NCBI RefSeq assembly: GCF_000243735.2
Contig: NZ_AHMP02000001.1
Location: 211,001-275,000, forward strand
Length of the DNA: 64,000 bases
Source: Leptospira kmetyi serovar Malaysia str. Bejo-Iso9
Lineage (GTDB): Bacteria > Spirochaetota > Leptospiria > Leptospirales > Leptospiraceae
Reading direction: 5' to 3'
Positions 48,282-60,513 of the stretch are shown piece after piece (the first letter of the stretch is position 1; each line of letters opens with the position of its first letter). Below the pieces are notes generated by a model. It had not been told where the DNA came from, did no database searches, and saw only the letters and a program-made list of their open reading frames with translations. The translations under genes and the position numbers were made by a program.

Positions 48282-48640
48282 GAATTCTTTCCAAACAAAA
48301 ATTCCATCAATCTTCATCGGCGACGGAGCGTTTCCCTCCGTCCATTCTTCCGTTTTGTCCTTCTGATCTTCGCATTTTTGAAAAATCGATTCGTCTTGGG
48401 ACCGTTCGGCGATGATTTTACTTCAGATTAATTTTAATTCTAAAATAGAATATAGAAAATTCATGATATTTATAATTTTCCGTCTTTTAAATTATATTTG
48501 CCGATGACCTCTCGAGAATTTGGAGGTTATAATAAAAATGAACGGAAATAAGGCAACGTTTGAAACCTTATTTTCGCAGAAATTCCATAAACTCGACTTC
48601 AAAGTTTATAAAACTCCTCTAATGGAAGGAAACAATTCGA
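48282..48640. other. intergenic region with a hairpin after the first AraC gene
   Basis: About 360 bases, AT-rich. GACGGAG (48322-48328) pairs with CTCCGTC (48336-48342), a likely terminator 40 bases after the stop, though no T run follows directly. No gene seen. Confidence 0.5.
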
Positions 48641-49789
<1,149 letters not shown>

Positions 49790-50134
49790 GTAACGTGTCT
49801 CCGTTTAGGATGGGGTTCTTGAAGCACTTATGCCAAATAAAATCCATCAATTTATAACACGGGCAGAATTGAATCCGATTTTAAGATAAGGTTCTTATTA
49901 GAGAGAAAGACAGTGGTTGGATACTTCGTCGTAGAACGCAAAAACGACGAGTGAAATTGAAAACGATCTCAAAGCGATGTTCGACGGGCTTTGTATCTTC
50001 GGAGAAAAATTCTAAATTTGGAATTCTTTGTCGGACGTTCTTGCGTATTTTCAGAAATTCAACCGCGCGCCTTTGCTTTTTCGAATCGTTGATTGAGTTC
50101 GTATCTTTTTGAGGCAAACGACGTGAGGAATTTT
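49790..50134. other. intergenic region before the Ig-like lipoprotein
   Basis: About 345 bases with no gene. No terminator is evident after the AraC gene. A TGAGGA site just before 50135 sets the next start. Confidence 0.45.
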
Positions 50135-52219
50135 ATGAAACCAGAAAAATACCGATTCAGCAAATCGAAAGAATTGACTGAAGTCGTTCTAGTTTCGTTT
50201 TCAAAACCGCTTCCGCGAACGATTCGTCGTAGTTTCATTTCCATTCTTCGCTTTTTTGTTTTTATTTCTTTTACAGGTTGTATCGGAAACGGAAATCATT
50301 CTTGGGGTTTTAAGGGAATCTTCGGTCCGATGAATCTCTTTCAAACTTCCAATGCGCCTCTGTTTCTCAATTATTCTTCGAGTCCTTATGTTCTGACCAA
50401 GGACATTCCGGTTGCGACGATTCAACCGACAACAAGCGGTTCCATCGATCAATGTTCGTCCAGTCCCGCGCTTCCGACCGGGCTTTCTTTGGATTCTGAA
50501 ACCTGCGAAATCTCGGGAACGCCTACGGTCAACCAGCCCGCGACCAGCTATACGATTACGGCTTCCAACGCGTCGGAAACTAAGAACAGTTCGATTTTGA
50601 TCACGGTGAATATGAATCCGCCGGCCGCCTTAAACTTTGCGGCGAGTCCGTTTACGTTTACGGTGAATTCGGCTCTTACGACTATCCATCCGACTTACAC
50701 GGGCACGATTACAAGTTGTACTTCCAACATCGCGTTGCCGACGGGACTTTTTTTGGGAGGCTCCGATTGTTCTTTATATGGAACTCCTTCGCTGATACAA
50801 GCCGCTTCGAATTACACGATCACGGCATCCAATCCGTTTGGAAATACGAGCACGACGATTTCGATCGCAGTCAATGCGGCTCCGCCTGCGGCCTTGAATT
50901 ATGCGGGAACTCCTTTTGTTTTGACCCAAAACGCGACGATTGGCACGGTCACTCCTACTTACACGGGAACCGTAACCGCTTGCAATTCGGACATTGCTTT
51001 ACCTGCGGGCCTTTCTCTCGACTCGGTTTGTCAAATCACGGGAACGCCGAACACGATTCAAGCGGCGACGGATTATACGATTACGGCGAGTAACGCCTAT
51101 GGAAACACCAGTTCTACGATTCGAATTACGGTCAATCTCGCTCCACCTTCGGCTTTGAATTACGCCGCGAGCCCTTTTATTCTTACGGAGAATTCTACGA
51201 TCACTCTCACTCCAACGGTAACAGGAACCGTCACGAGTTGTACGTCGGACATTTCTCTTCCGACCGGACTTTCCATCAACGCGACCACGTGCGCGATTTC
51301 GGGAACGCCGAACGGAACTCAAACCGCGACAAACTATACGATCACGGCGAGCAACGCCTATGGAAGTACTACAAACACGATTTCGATTGCGGTCAACGCG
51401 GCGGCGCCTTCAGGACTTACCTATTCACCGACAACCTTGGTTTTTTACAAGGGTGTGAATTCTTCCATTGCACCGACGGTCACTGGAACCGTTACAAGTT
51501 GTTCCTCGGGTTCCACTCTTCCCAACGGACTTTCCATCAACACAACCACTTGTGCGATCTCAGGAACTCCTACAAATTTTCAAGCCGGAACGAATTATAC
51601 GATCACCGCGAGTAATTCTTCGGGAAGCACAAACGCTTCGATCGGAATTCTCATCTACGGCAATCCTCCGATCAAAACGATGCAGAGCACTTGTTGGAAC
51701 ACCGCGGGAACCTTGGACGCGGGTTGCACCGCGGCGACTTCGGACGGTCAAGACGGTAAACTGCAAAAAGGAGTGAATCCGAGTTTCACAAACCAAACCG
51801 TAAACGGAAACGAATATATCGTAATCGATAACAACACCGGTTTGATTTGGACGACTTGTCACTTCAACAAGGCGAACGCGGATTGTTCGGGTGGCACCAC
51901 CGCTTATTACAATTTAACGGGCGCGATCAACGCCTGTCTCGCGCTAAACGCGGGAGCGGGTTATGCTAATCGAACGAACTGGAGATTGCCGAAAATTTCC
52001 GAAATCGAAACCTTAGTCAATTTCAACGCGGCGACTTCTCCGAGAGCGTTTACCACCGCGTTTCCCGGAACCTCGGGCGGTTACTACTATTGGAGTTCCA
52101 CCGTTTATTTACCGGATACGACCAAGTCCCTGGTTTTATACTTTTCCGACGGAGGAACCACTTGGACCGACAGCGCCCCCGTAGGCGCACTGGCTCGTTG
52201 TGTTTCTCCGGGGCCTTAA
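50135..52219 (+). CDS. lipoprotein with tandem putative Ig (He_PIG) domains and a DUF1566 domain
   Basis: A 694-residue secreted protein. The N-terminus has a basic stretch and a lipobox-like FTGCIG. Then five to six repeats of about 85-90 residues follow (each with ALNYAASPF, PTYTGTVTSC, LPTGLSLD, ISGTPN and NYTITASNAYG), the He_PIG putative Ig fold, and last a DUF1566 domain (YIVIDNNTGLIWTTCHFNKA, WRLPKISEIETLVNF, YYYWSSTVY, ARCVSPG). Likely displayed on the outer membrane and involved in adhesion. Start chosen at the ATG with TGAGGA 7 bases upstream; a TTG 42 bases earlier lacks a site. Confidence 0.92.
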   Translation: MKPEKYRFSKSKELTEVVLVSFSKPLPRTIRRSFISILRFFVFISFTGCIGNGNHSWGFKGIFGPMNLFQTSNAPLFLNYSSSPYVLTKDIPVATIQPTTSGSIDQCSSSPALPTGLSLDSETCEISGTPTVNQPATSYTITASNASETKNSSILITVNMNPPAALNFAASPFTFTVNSALTTIHPTYTGTITSCTSNIALPTGLFLGGSDCSLYGTPSLIQAASNYTITASNPFGNTSTTISIAVNAAPPAALNYAGTPFVLTQNATIGTVTPTYTGTVTACNSDIALPAGLSLDSVCQITGTPNTIQAATDYTITASNAYGNTSSTIRITVNLAPPSALNYAASPFILTENSTITLTPTVTGTVTSCTSDISLPTGLSINATTCAISGTPNGTQTATNYTITASNAYGSTTNTISIAVNAAAPSGLTYSPTTLVFYKGVNSSIAPTVTGTVTSCSSGSTLPNGLSINTTTCAISGTPTNFQAGTNYTITASNSSGSTNASIGILIYGNPPIKTMQSTCWNTAGTLDAGCTAATSDGQDGKLQKGVNPSFTNQTVNGNEYIVIDNNTGLIWTTCHFNKANADCSGGTTAYYNLTGAINACLALNAGAGYANRTNWRLPKISEIETLVNFNAATSPRAFTTAFPGTSGGYYYWSSTVYLPDTTKSLVLYFSDGGTTWTDSAPVGALARCVSPGP

Positions 52220-52244
52220 AAAGAATGCACAGGAGTTCCTTGTT

Positions 52245-52760
52245 ATGATCTCGATCCGCACATTCAATCAACGGAAGAATTTTCATTCTTTCATATTTTA
52301 TAATTTTCTAATGTTATTTTTAGTCTTGGCGGTTCCCGCAATCAGCGCCGCTCCCTTTGTGGACAACGGAGACGGAACCGTAACCGACATAGGCAACTCG
52401 CTTATTTGGCAAAAATGTACCAATAACCTTTCCGGAGCCGATTGCACGTTGGGAGGAACCACTCAGTTAAATTGGAGCGACGCTCTCACCTATTGCAACG
52501 GTCTCAACTTAGCGGGAAGAGTCTGGAGATTGCCGAACATCACGGAACTTCGAACGATCGTAGATCATTCCTTCGGAGTTTCTCCCGTGATAGACAGCAC
52601 AACGTTCCCCGCTACCGCGACACAATACTATTGGAGTTCGACGACGTATGTGCTTGCAACGTCGCAAGCTTGGTCGATCAACTTTCAATCCGGATTTACG
52701 GCCGGAACCAACGGAAAGAATTACGTTTTGTTTGTTCGTTGTGTTACTTCGCCTCCTTGA
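52245..52760 (+). CDS. secreted DUF1566 (Lcl C-terminal) protein
   Basis: A 171-residue protein with a signal peptide (FYNFLMLFLVLAVPAISA) and a lone DUF1566 domain: PFVDNGDGTVTDIGNSLIWQ, ALTYCNGLNLAGRVWRLPNI, QYYWSSTTY, VLFVRCV. It corresponds to the last domain of the preceding lipoprotein and lies 25 bases after it, so the two are likely cotranscribed. The ATG at 52245 has AGGAG upstream. Confidence 0.87.
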   Translation: MISIRTFNQRKNFHSFIFYNFLMLFLVLAVPAISAAPFVDNGDGTVTDIGNSLIWQKCTNNLSGADCTLGGTTQLNWSDALTYCNGLNLAGRVWRLPNITELRTIVDHSFGVSPVIDSTTFPATATQYYWSSTTYVLATSQAWSINFQSGFTAGTNGKNYVLFVRCVTSPP

Positions 52761-53317
52761 AAAAGAATTTAGAATGCTTGTCGTTTTAGAACAATTTTAA
52801 ACTGAACTCAAATTTATTAGATTCTTATCCCAAACACAAGGCCGATCCGACGAAATTCAGTAACACTCACCTCTTGTCGCATTAAAAAGTCGAAAAACCA
52901 TACGATTAAAATGCCGATCTGGCATGAAGTAAACTATTTGTCAATTTTTTAGTTTACTTAAACACCCTTTTTCAAGAGATGGCTATTAGAGTCACTCCTT
53001 AAGGACGGTTTCTCAAACGAAACAACCAAAGGAGATGAATCGAGTTATAAAGAATCGATGGAACACAATGTCATCTTGTCGCATTAGCAAAACCGATATT
53101 ACGCACATCATCGGGCTTATGAATCGGGATGATTCATTTCGAAATCGATTTGCAAATTATATATTTCATTTTGTTCAAAACTCGAAAAGACGATTTGAAA
53201 CCGCTCTCATTCAAATGAAAAAGAAAAACAACGTAAAAAAAGGAAGGGACCGAATCGGAGGTTCCCGATTTGAAAATATAAAATTCGAATCCAACAAATT
53301 TAGAGAGCTAGTCGTTT
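52761..53317. other. intergenic region with one doubtful frame
   Basis: About 560 bases, AT-rich. A frame at 53035-53400 starts directly against GGAG with no space, overlaps the real AraC start and has atypical composition, so I do not call it. TTGTCAA near 52936 and TATTAGA near 52985 could be promoter parts. Confidence 0.45.
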
Positions 53318-54436
53318 ATGAATACACTCATTCAAAATTTTTTAGTCCGTTTCAACGTTTCGAAAATCCGATCGAACTTCGAAAACAGCGCGTCCTATAA
53401 ATCAAAGATACAAAAACTGATCGAAAAAAACGTCTTTTCCGCGTTCGTTCTGTTCTTCGGTTTATATTTAGCGATTTGGAATATTACGGTTCCTGAAATC
53501 ACTGGAATCGGAGATTTGCCCAGACTGAAACTACTCTCTCTCATTTCCGCATCCGCTGTTTATTCCTGTCTATTGTTAAGACTTGTCGTACATACGATTC
53601 TCGGGTTATCGGTCAGCTGTAGATCCATTCTCAGGAGCGCGGCAATATCGATCGGAATCTCCTTTGCGTTTCTCATGTATTTCGAAGGTTCTCTTCAAAT
53701 GGTAATCACCGGAGAATTATTGTGCCTCACGATCTGCGGGTTTACAACCTTGGAAACCGGTTGTCTGATCCGTTTTCGCAAACTCAAAAAGGAATATTAT
53801 TATCTTTTGCCGATTCTGATCGGAGTGGAGATCGCGATCGTCGGGGATCTTCTCGGAATTACGTTTTACAATTCATACTGGAACAGTATTTCATACTATA
53901 CTTATATACTTTGTATATTCGTTCTTTATCTGATCAAAAGAAGAATGAAGATCCAAAATGGAAACGGCCCGTTCACATTCGCATCGGAGACGACGAATCG
54001 AATCCAAGTTCCGAACGCAATTGAAGGTCAAACGTCGATGACCGCAACTCTCGAAACGAACGAAATCCGCCTCGAAGAAAAAAATCTGCTCAAAGAAGAC
54101 GACTTAAAACGCGCCGAAGAAAGAATCGAGGGATTTATCCGCGAGAAACTATATGCGGACGAGAGCATTCGACTGATCGATCTTTCCGCGTATTTGGGAA
54201 TCAGCTTACACCAGGCTTCTTTTTATCTGAACAATCACAAGAACATCGGCTTTTCCGACTTCATCAATCAAAACCGGATGAACGACGCGCATAGACTGCT
54301 CGTGGAAAAACAGAATATGAATTTGTTGGACATCGCCTTCGAATGCGGATTCAATTCTTATACTTCCTTTCACAGAGCGTGTAAAAAATGGACCGGAAAT
54401 TCGCCCAAAGGACTTAGAAAAAAAGCGCTTCTATAA
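53318..54436 (+). CDS. membrane-linked AraC-family regulator
   Basis: A 372-residue protein with a basic N-terminus, about six membrane helices (45-210), a linker and the AraC pair ([23 protein letters not shown], then [32 protein letters not shown]). The third such paralogue in this part of the window. The TetR gene follows after 108 bases. Confidence 0.92.
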   Translation: MNTLIQNFLVRFNVSKIRSNFENSASYKSKIQKLIEKNVFSAFVLFFGLYLAIWNITVPEITGIGDLPRLKLLSLISASAVYSCLLLRLVVHTILGLSVSCRSILRSAAISIGISFAFLMYFEGSLQMVITGELLCLTICGFTTLETGCLIRFRKLKKEYYYLLPILIGVEIAIVGDLLGITFYNSYWNSISYYTYILCIFVLYLIKRRMKIQNGNGPFTFASETTNRIQVPNAIEGQTSMTATLETNEIRLEEKNLLKEDDLKRAEERIEGFIREKLYADESIRLIDLSAYLGISLHQASFYLNNHKNIGFSDFINQNRMNDAHRLLVEKQNMNLLDIAFECGFNSYTSFHRACKKWTGNSPKGLRKKALL

Positions 54437-54544
54437 TAAGTCCTTTGAGAAAACCCTGTTTAAGATTCGGGCTAAAAACCGGAGAATCGTTTAGATTCGA
54501 CGTCCAATCCTAGTAGCGGAGAGGACGAGCGGAATCCTCTGAAT

Positions 54545-55243
54545 ATGATCGAAAGAATTCTTGAAAAAACGTTACACTTGTTTCTTTCATCCGGTTTTGC
54601 TAAAACGAACACGGATGAAATTGCCAGGAACATAGGGATCAGCAAACGAACCCTCTATCGTTATTACGACGCCAAGGATAAACTGATCGACGCCGTATTC
54701 GCCTTTCTGCGCGAGAAGGTAACGAAACAACACGAAGCGATTCTCAAAGATTCTTCCAAAAGTCCGAGCCAGAAACTCCGAGAAATTCTACTGATCATCG
54801 CCGAACTCGGCGCGAGAATGGGAAAGTCCTTCGCTAAAGACATCCAAAACGTGCGCCCCGATCTCTATGCGACGATGAGCGCTTATCGAAGACAAAGAAT
54901 CGGACGATTGGCCGATATCGTCAAAGAGGGCCAAGCAACGGGAGAATTTAGAAAGGAAATCGACGCCGAACTGACAATCGACGTACTGATTGCGGCCTTG
55001 GACGGAATCATCAATCCGACTTATCTTCTTGAATCCACGTTTTCCGTTTCGACCGCGTTTGAAACCGTCTTCAATCTGTTCTTACAGGGAATCGAAAGCG
55101 GAAAATCGAATCTGCTCGAGGTAAAAAAGACGATCCCCGACTTCGGATCGAATTCGGATTCTCCCCTTTTGTTGTTTCAAATTTTAAACTTCGACGATCT
55201 TACGATCGATTCGACCGATTTCGCGGAACTGCCAAAGCGCTAA
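54545..55243 (+). CDS. TetR/AcrR-family regulator
   Basis: A 232-residue regulator with the helix-turn-helix at 1-50 (LFLSSGFAKTNTDEIARNIGISKRTLYRYYDAKDKLIDAVF in pieces) and a ligand-binding C-terminal domain with GKSFAKDIQNVRPDL, typical of a TetR_C subgroup. No target gene is adjacent downstream. The ribosome site is weak. Function unknown. Confidence 0.91.
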   Translation: MIERILEKTLHLFLSSGFAKTNTDEIARNIGISKRTLYRYYDAKDKLIDAVFAFLREKVTKQHEAILKDSSKSPSQKLREILLIIAELGARMGKSFAKDIQNVRPDLYATMSAYRRQRIGRLADIVKEGQATGEFRKEIDAELTIDVLIAALDGIINPTYLLESTFSVSTAFETVFNLFLQGIESGKSNLLEVKKTIPDFGSNSDSPLLLFQILNFDDLTIDSTDFAELPKR

Positions 55244-55254
55244 AGATAAAAAAA

Positions 55255-55326
<72 letters not shown>

Positions 55327-55663
55327 ATCGATCGTTCGGCATTTTTTAAAGCGAAACGTCTATGTTTATGAGTATATTAGAATTTTCTTTTTAAATCTCC
55401 CCTATTTATAAACTGAATTCAAGAATGCAAGAATGCGATTTATACGGGATTTAGTTCGAAAAAACTCGGCCACAAAAAAATAAATTTCTTCCTAAGCGCT
55501 TCATTCTTTTTACAAATGAAGACGGAAAACGATCTGTGAAATGATCATTTCATTTTTCTTTTGTTAAACGACAAAGTGAATCATAAAAAGAAGAATGTCC
55601 GGAACGGTTCCAGCGCGCGTTTGATCTGGAAACGATCTAAAAAGTCGAAAGAAGAACGGAGAA

Positions 55664-55879
55664 ATGGAAGAGCAAGATCCTAACGCGCGAAAAATCCAAA
55701 AAACGTACTCTTACACAGAGAATCAAAGCGGCACGAAGGTTTGTGAAATGGAAACGAAAAGAAAGAAGATCGACGAGGTGAGCGAAAGTGATTCTAAAAT
55801 TATCTATCTGGCTCGTTATTTCGAACGGAACCAGATAGATGAGTGCAATAGAGTGAGTTCCCTTCTACAAGAATTATAA
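55664..55879 (+). CDS. doubtful small protein
   Basis: A 71-residue charged reading frame with GGAG just before the ATG but close spacing. Repeated basic and acidic stretches (METKRKKIDEVSESDSK) and a C-terminal helix RVSSLLQEL. Within a 700-base gap otherwise empty between TetR and the STAS-like gene; the rest of that gap is AT-rich and shows only the hairpin at 55255. No family recognised, so it is a low-confidence call. Confidence 0.35.
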   Translation: MEEQDPNARKIQKTYSYTENQSGTKVCEMETKRKKIDEVSESDSKIIYLARYFERNQIDECNRVSSLLQEL

Positions 55880-55960
55880 TAACTTATATCCGAAGAGTTA
55901 TCTCTTCAATATATAAGATGAATAAAATAAAATTGAAACTCTATCCATTCTTACCAAAAA

Positions 55961-56362
55961 TTAAAGACCGAATTCTTGAATCAAAGAATCCAACTCCAAG
56001 GCTCTTTTGAGATCGTCAAAGCTCGTCACGGGATCCACTTCTTTGAGCTTATTGTAATTCATTACCCAATTGTAAACCTTCGAATCTTCGGTCATGATAA
56101 AATACCGATTGAATTTTTCCGAAATCGTATGCAGAATTCCCGTAAAGGCGCGTATAAATTCCGAATTGAGATTGGCGACTCTTCGAATGTCCAAGACCAA
56201 CATTCCTTCCATTTCGTAAAAAATGGAACTCAACTTGGCGGGCATTCCCTTTAAGGTTTCGTGATTGACCACGCCCTTAAATTCTATCACTAAAAGTTTA
56301 TAATGGATCGAATTGACCCGCATTTCCTTCGATTCGTATTCAACAGTTATGGTCTGATTCAT
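55961..56362 (-). CDS. divergent STAS-like protein
   Basis: A protein of about 133 residues, second paralogue of the 42457 gene: [35 protein letters not shown], then [18 protein letters not shown]-like order without the conserved phosphoserine loop. The ATG at 56362 has GGGAG 6 bases upstream. It lies just downstream of the REC-EAL gene's neighbourhood and may be part of the same signalling set. Confidence 0.72.
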   Translation of the reverse strand: MNQTITVEYESKEMRVNSIHYKLLVIEFKGVVNHETLKGMPAKLSSIFYEMEGMLVLDIRRVANLNSEFIRAFTGILHTISEKFNRYFIMTEDSKVYNWVMNYNKLKEVDPVTSFDDLKRALELDSLIQEFGL

Positions 56363-56486
56363 TGCAACTCCCGAAACATGAACGATTCTTTGCCTTGACC
56401 CGAGCAAAAAGAATCTCTTTGTGTTATAGGAAGTGTAACAAATTACTTAGCAAAAAGCTTTTCAGCTTATAGCCTGAAGAAAAGAA

Positions 56487-58205
56487 TCATACAAGATCCA
56501 AAATAGAATCGTTAAAGACAATCTCCTCCGCCGGTTCCATCAGATAATATCCCTGTGAGTAGTCGATGTTAAGCGACATCACTGCCGCCAATTCTTCTTC
56601 GTTCGATACGAATTCCGCGACCACTTGAGCGCCGATCGTATGGGCCATTTCCGTAATCGCGGAAGCCAATCGATACGAGGTTTGATTTTCGTGAATTCCA
56701 CGGATGAACTTTCCGTCGATCTTGATGAAATTCGGTTGGATCTCGATCAACCTTTCGAAGTTGGATTGCTCCACTCCAAAGTCGTCGATCGCGATCTTAC
56801 AACCGATTTCCTTGAGCTCCTGAAGAGAACGAGTCGAATTGGAAGATCCGTTCCAACGATCATTCTCCAGAATTTCAAAAATCACACGATCGGAAGAAAT
56901 TCCGTAATAAAGAAGCCGATTCATCACCCAAAGCGGAAAGCCTTTCTTTTCCAGATCCGATTCGCTGATATTGATGGAGAAAGAATAGTCCGGATGTTTG
57001 GAAAAATAACGAAACGTTTTTTCGACCATCAAAGGCGTGAGAAGACGAATCAATCCCGTGGACTTGGCGATCGGTATAAAAACGCCGGGATTGTAGATCT
57101 GTGTTCCTTCGAGGATTCTCGCCAAACATTCGTATTTCGTAATTTTCTTAAGTTTGTTATCGTAGATGCCTTGAAAGTATGGAACGATGTTGCCCGCAAA
57201 AAGAGCCTCGTTGAATTTTTTTCCCAACTTGAGGTTCGCATAAATCCGATCCACCTTATTGGTCGTTTCCGAATAGGAAACGTATTCCACGGAAGAATCG
57301 TTGCTCGCGGTCATCATCGCCAATCTCGCCTTGTCGTAGACGTCCGATTGATCCGAGGAAACTCCGATGGAAATTTTGATCTGAAAAGAGATCCCGTCTA
57401 CTTCGATACATTCGGAGCGCAGAAAAATCCGAAAGGCGCTCAGCAAAGAATGGAACTTATCCTCGTCGATCTTCGTAAGCACGGCGACCATATTGTCGTA
57501 TATATGAAAGATTTCTCCGCTATGACCCACGAAAGAATGGAGCAAGGATAGGAATTCGCTTAACATTTTGCGGTATGTTTCGATTCCGAAATTCTCCGCG
57601 ATCGATCCGAACGATTCGATTCTCATCAAAGCCATACTCGAAGATTCTTCGTCCACCAATCTACGATCGATTCTTCGTTTTAAATTTTCGAAGTTCGGAA
57701 ACAAGGTTTCCCGGTTGAATAGATACGTTTCCTCCAACTTGGAACTGAGTTCGACCACCTTGCAGTTTTGAAAATACGCCTTTACCGCTTCGGTGATCGT
57801 AAGAATCAAATCCTCTCGATCCCAAGGTTTGGCAAGATATCGATAGAGATTCGCGTTGTTCAGCGCGTTGCCCAAGGCTTGCGCGGACGCGTAACCAGTG
57901 AGCATCACTTTATACGTCTGCGGATATTTTTGATGGATTTGAACCAGAAGTTCGTCTCCGTTGATTCCCCGTAAGAGTTGATCGCAGATGACCAAAGGTA
58001 CGTCGATCCGAGCTTGTTTATAATGTTCTAATATTTTGAGGGCGATTTCTCCGCTTTCCGCGACTTCGATTTCGTATTTATTCCCGAACGCCGCTTCGAT
58101 TGCATACTTGACGCTCGCGAGAATCACGATCTCGTCGTCGATCACCAAAATTACGGGTCTGCTATTCAAATTTGAATTTTGCACTTTCTGATGTTTTTCC
58201 GTCAT
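56487..58205 (-). CDS. response regulator with degenerate GGDEF and EAL domain
   Basis: A 572-residue cytosolic protein. A receiver domain (20-135) has VIDDE, the phosphoacceptor in [13 protein letters not shown] and LAKPW. The middle (165-310) is GGDEF-like without the signature. The C-terminal EAL domain (330-565) reads [10 protein letters not shown] where E-A-L is E-C-L, with [41 protein letters not shown] and QGYYLMEP. Metal-binding residues are mostly present, so phosphodiesterase activity is possible, controlled by phosphorylation. No histidine kinase is adjacent. Confidence 0.92.
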   Translation of the reverse strand: MTEKHQKVQNSNLNSRPVILVIDDEIVILASVKYAIEAAFGNKYEIEVAESGEIALKILEHYKQARIDVPLVICDQLLRGINGDELLVQIHQKYPQTYKVMLTGYASAQALGNALNNANLYRYLAKPWDREDLILTITEAVKAYFQNCKVVELSSKLEETYLFNRETLFPNFENLKRRIDRRLVDEESSSMALMRIESFGSIAENFGIETYRKMLSEFLSLLHSFVGHSGEIFHIYDNMVAVLTKIDEDKFHSLLSAFRIFLRSECIEVDGISFQIKISIGVSSDQSDVYDKARLAMMTASNDSSVEYVSYSETTNKVDRIYANLKLGKKFNEALFAGNIVPYFQGIYDNKLKKITKYECLARILEGTQIYNPGVFIPIAKSTGLIRLLTPLMVEKTFRYFSKHPDYSFSINISESDLEKKGFPLWVMNRLLYYGISSDRVIFEILENDRWNGSSNSTRSLQELKEIGCKIAIDDFGVEQSNFERLIEIQPNFIKIDGKFIRGIHENQTSYRLASAITEMAHTIGAQVVAEFVSNEEELAAVMSLNIDYSQGYYLMEPAEEIVFNDSILDLV

Positions 58206-58520
58206 TTTTCATTCATCTATAGTTTTGATTTTGTTCCGTTTCGATCCGACTTCCCGTTTCGAAGTAAAACACGAGAATGGTCTTTCGGAAAACTCTTCCC
58301 TCGGCCTACGATTTGTCGGAACCGATTTCGCATTTTATACGAAGAGGAAGTTTCAATCAACTAACATTGATTTTAAGATCTCTTTTTTAAATCCGAGATC
58401 CAAAAGAGCAGGAAGGATTTTTAATTTGGTGCTTTAAACAAAGGAGATGAATTCAGATTTAATTCTCTGCGGAGTTATAACCTGAAGTGATCGTTGGATC
58501 GAAACGAATTGAATGTGCAT
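58206..58520. other. intergenic region between signalling genes
   Basis: About 315 bases, AT-rich, no credible gene. It should hold the REC-EAL promoter on its left side. No strong hairpin is seen. Confidence 0.45.
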
Positions 58521-60146
58521 TCAATATTTATAATATGATTCATTTTTGAATTCCGCAGGAGCAAACGACTTCGGATCAAAAACACAAACCCGATTTCTTC
58601 CATCGGACTTCGCTCGATACAGGGCTTGATCCGCGTGGGCAAAGGCTTCTTCCAGATTTTGTTTTCCTTGGGAAATTCCTATGCTTAAGGTCACGGAATT
58701 TCCGTCTTCGAGGTGAACCTGATTCTCCACTTCCTTGCGGAGATTCTCCGCGATATGTTCGGAATCTTTCTGAGTCGCTCCGAATAGGAAAACGGCGAAT
58801 TCTTCCCCGCCCCAACGACAAACCGCGTCGCTTTGACGAATGGAATGACTGAGAACCTGCGCGACCTTCACCAGGGTTTTGTCCCCGGTCTCGTGTCCGA
58901 ACTTGTCGTTGACCTGTTTGAAATGGTCGATGTCGATCATCAAAATCGTCCAATCCTTTCCGTGTCGAGCTCCGATCGCGAGCGACTTCTGAGTCAATTT
59001 TAAGAATCCTCTTCGATTCCAGATTCCGGTCAAAGGATCCGTATGAATCAATGTGGAAACCTGATTCATGGAAGATCTGAGTTTGATATAAAGAATCAAA
59101 ACGACGGAAAACGTAAACACGAGCGCCCAAAAGGGAAGTAGATTCTTTATGATATAAATGATATATTCCAATATTTGAATCTCGTGTACGAGCCAGATCT
59201 CGCCGCTCTTGATCTCGAATCCGATCCAAAAACTTCCCTGATCCACGAAAAAAGATCCTTTGGACGAGATCACCGCGGACGCGACGGACGGAGAAAGTCT
59301 ATCGTTCAGATTGAAGGCGCCCGGTTTTGCGGCGATCTTTCCGTTTTCGTCGATCAACATACTTTCTCCGATACAATCTCCGCTTTCCAAAATTCTCCGC
59401 ATCGCATCGAGACCGATGTCGATCGAAGCGACTCCGATAAACCTTCCTTTTACAAAAACGGGTTCGGATACGGTGATCATCAATCCCTTGCCCGCAAGAT
59501 CCTCGTATAAATCGGTGATGATTTGTCTACCGGTCGGGTTCGCGTCCGGATTGGCTTGCGTCCAAAACGGACCCGTGTACAGTTCTTCCGTGAAATAATA
59601 ATTTTCGTCTTTGAACTTGGGAGTGATGTAGAGAAACTTTTGTTTCGAAAGATAATAGGCCCATACGACCTCGCTTTGTTTTTCGGTCAAGGATTCGAAC
59701 TGACCTCTTAAACTCAGAGCGGCTTCCATTTCCTTCAGAAGAGAAGCGTTGATCTGAGAGATCGAACCGACCGCGGTAAGAGTTCCCGCGTCCGCTCCTT
59801 CGATGTGTTCGCGGCTGATATGAGGAATTCCGAATCGATTGAGGTTCGGATAACCTTTGAGTTCCTTCAAAAGATTCATGTTGGTCGGAGCGTCTTCGTT
59901 GAACGTCAAGTAATCGCTGATCGACAAACCGAGCGCTCTCGTTTGCGAACCGACTCTGCGTATATAATCGTTCATGACTCGGGCTCTCATGCCTACGATA
60001 CGATCGATTTCCCGTTCCATTCTTAAATTTTCATAGACAAGAAAGAAAAACATCAAAACGAGAATGGCTCCCAAAAGGGAGAATATGATTCTTTTTTTGA
60101 TTCTTACGTTTTCAACTTGTACGCCAATATGAGTTTTCGACTGCAA
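58521..60146 (-). CDS. Cache-GGDEF diguanylate cyclase, paralogue 1
   Basis: A protein of about 541 residues: N-terminal helix, a double-Cache-like periplasmic sensor (about 55-335, with [19 protein letters not shown] and [12 protein letters not shown]), a second helix and a GGDEF domain (390-530). The signature is RWGGEEF with an RxxD inhibitory site (RQSD) five residues before. It binds a small ligand outside and makes c-di-GMP inside. GAGG is adjacent to a GTG at 60155 but well spaced for the TTG at 60146, so I use the latter. The paralogue at 60514 lies upstream. Confidence 0.93.
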   Translation of the reverse strand: MQSKTHIGVQVENVRIKKRIIFSLLGAILVLMFFFLVYENLRMEREIDRIVGMRARVMNDYIRRVGSQTRALGLSISDYLTFNEDAPTNMNLLKELKGYPNLNRFGIPHISREHIEGADAGTLTAVGSISQINASLLKEMEAALSLRGQFESLTEKQSEVVWAYYLSKQKFLYITPKFKDENYYFTEELYTGPFWTQANPDANPTGRQIITDLYEDLAGKGLMITVSEPVFVKGRFIGVASIDIGLDAMRRILESGDCIGESMLIDENGKIAAKPGAFNLNDRLSPSVASAVISSKGSFFVDQGSFWIGFEIKSGEIWLVHEIQILEYIIYIIKNLLPFWALVFTFSVVLILYIKLRSSMNQVSTLIHTDPLTGIWNRRGFLKLTQKSLAIGARHGKDWTILMIDIDHFKQVNDKFGHETGDKTLVKVAQVLSHSIRQSDAVCRWGGEEFAVFLFGATQKDSEHIAENLRKEVENQVHLEDGNSVTLSIGISQGKQNLEEAFAHADQALYRAKSDGRNRVCVFDPKSFAPAEFKNESYYKY

Positions 60147-60155
60147 TGAATTCAC

Positions 60156-60513
60156 CTCGAAACGGAATCGCTAGGACTTGTTTAAGGGAATCATGATACG
60201 ATTCGATTGAAAAAGAAATCTAAATTCTTTTGGATGCATTCTCAAAATAAAATATGAGAAGTATCTCCATAAAATGCGTAGAATGTGAATCTTTTAGTGT
60301 ACGGATTGAAGCAAGAAGAAAGAAAAGAAACTATATTTGACAAATTCAAGATCTTTCGCTTATCAAAAGATTCAGATTATATGATGTTTTGCTCATATTT
60401 AAGAAAGCGTATACTTGTCGCATAACAAAATGAATTTTAAAAAATCCGATTCGTATCTGCGCAGTTCTGTTTCGTTCCGAGTTTAAATAATTTCAGTTTA
60501 TAATTAGAAAAGA
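60156..60513. other. gap between the two cyclase paralogues
   Basis: About 360 bases, AT-rich, no gene. It should contain the promoter of the left paralogue, so the two are transcribed separately. Confidence 0.45.

Noticed and set aside
53035..53400. Rightward 121-codon frame before the third AraC gene
   Set aside because: Start directly against GGAG, overlaps the true AraC gene by more than 80 bases, basic composition typical of chance frames.
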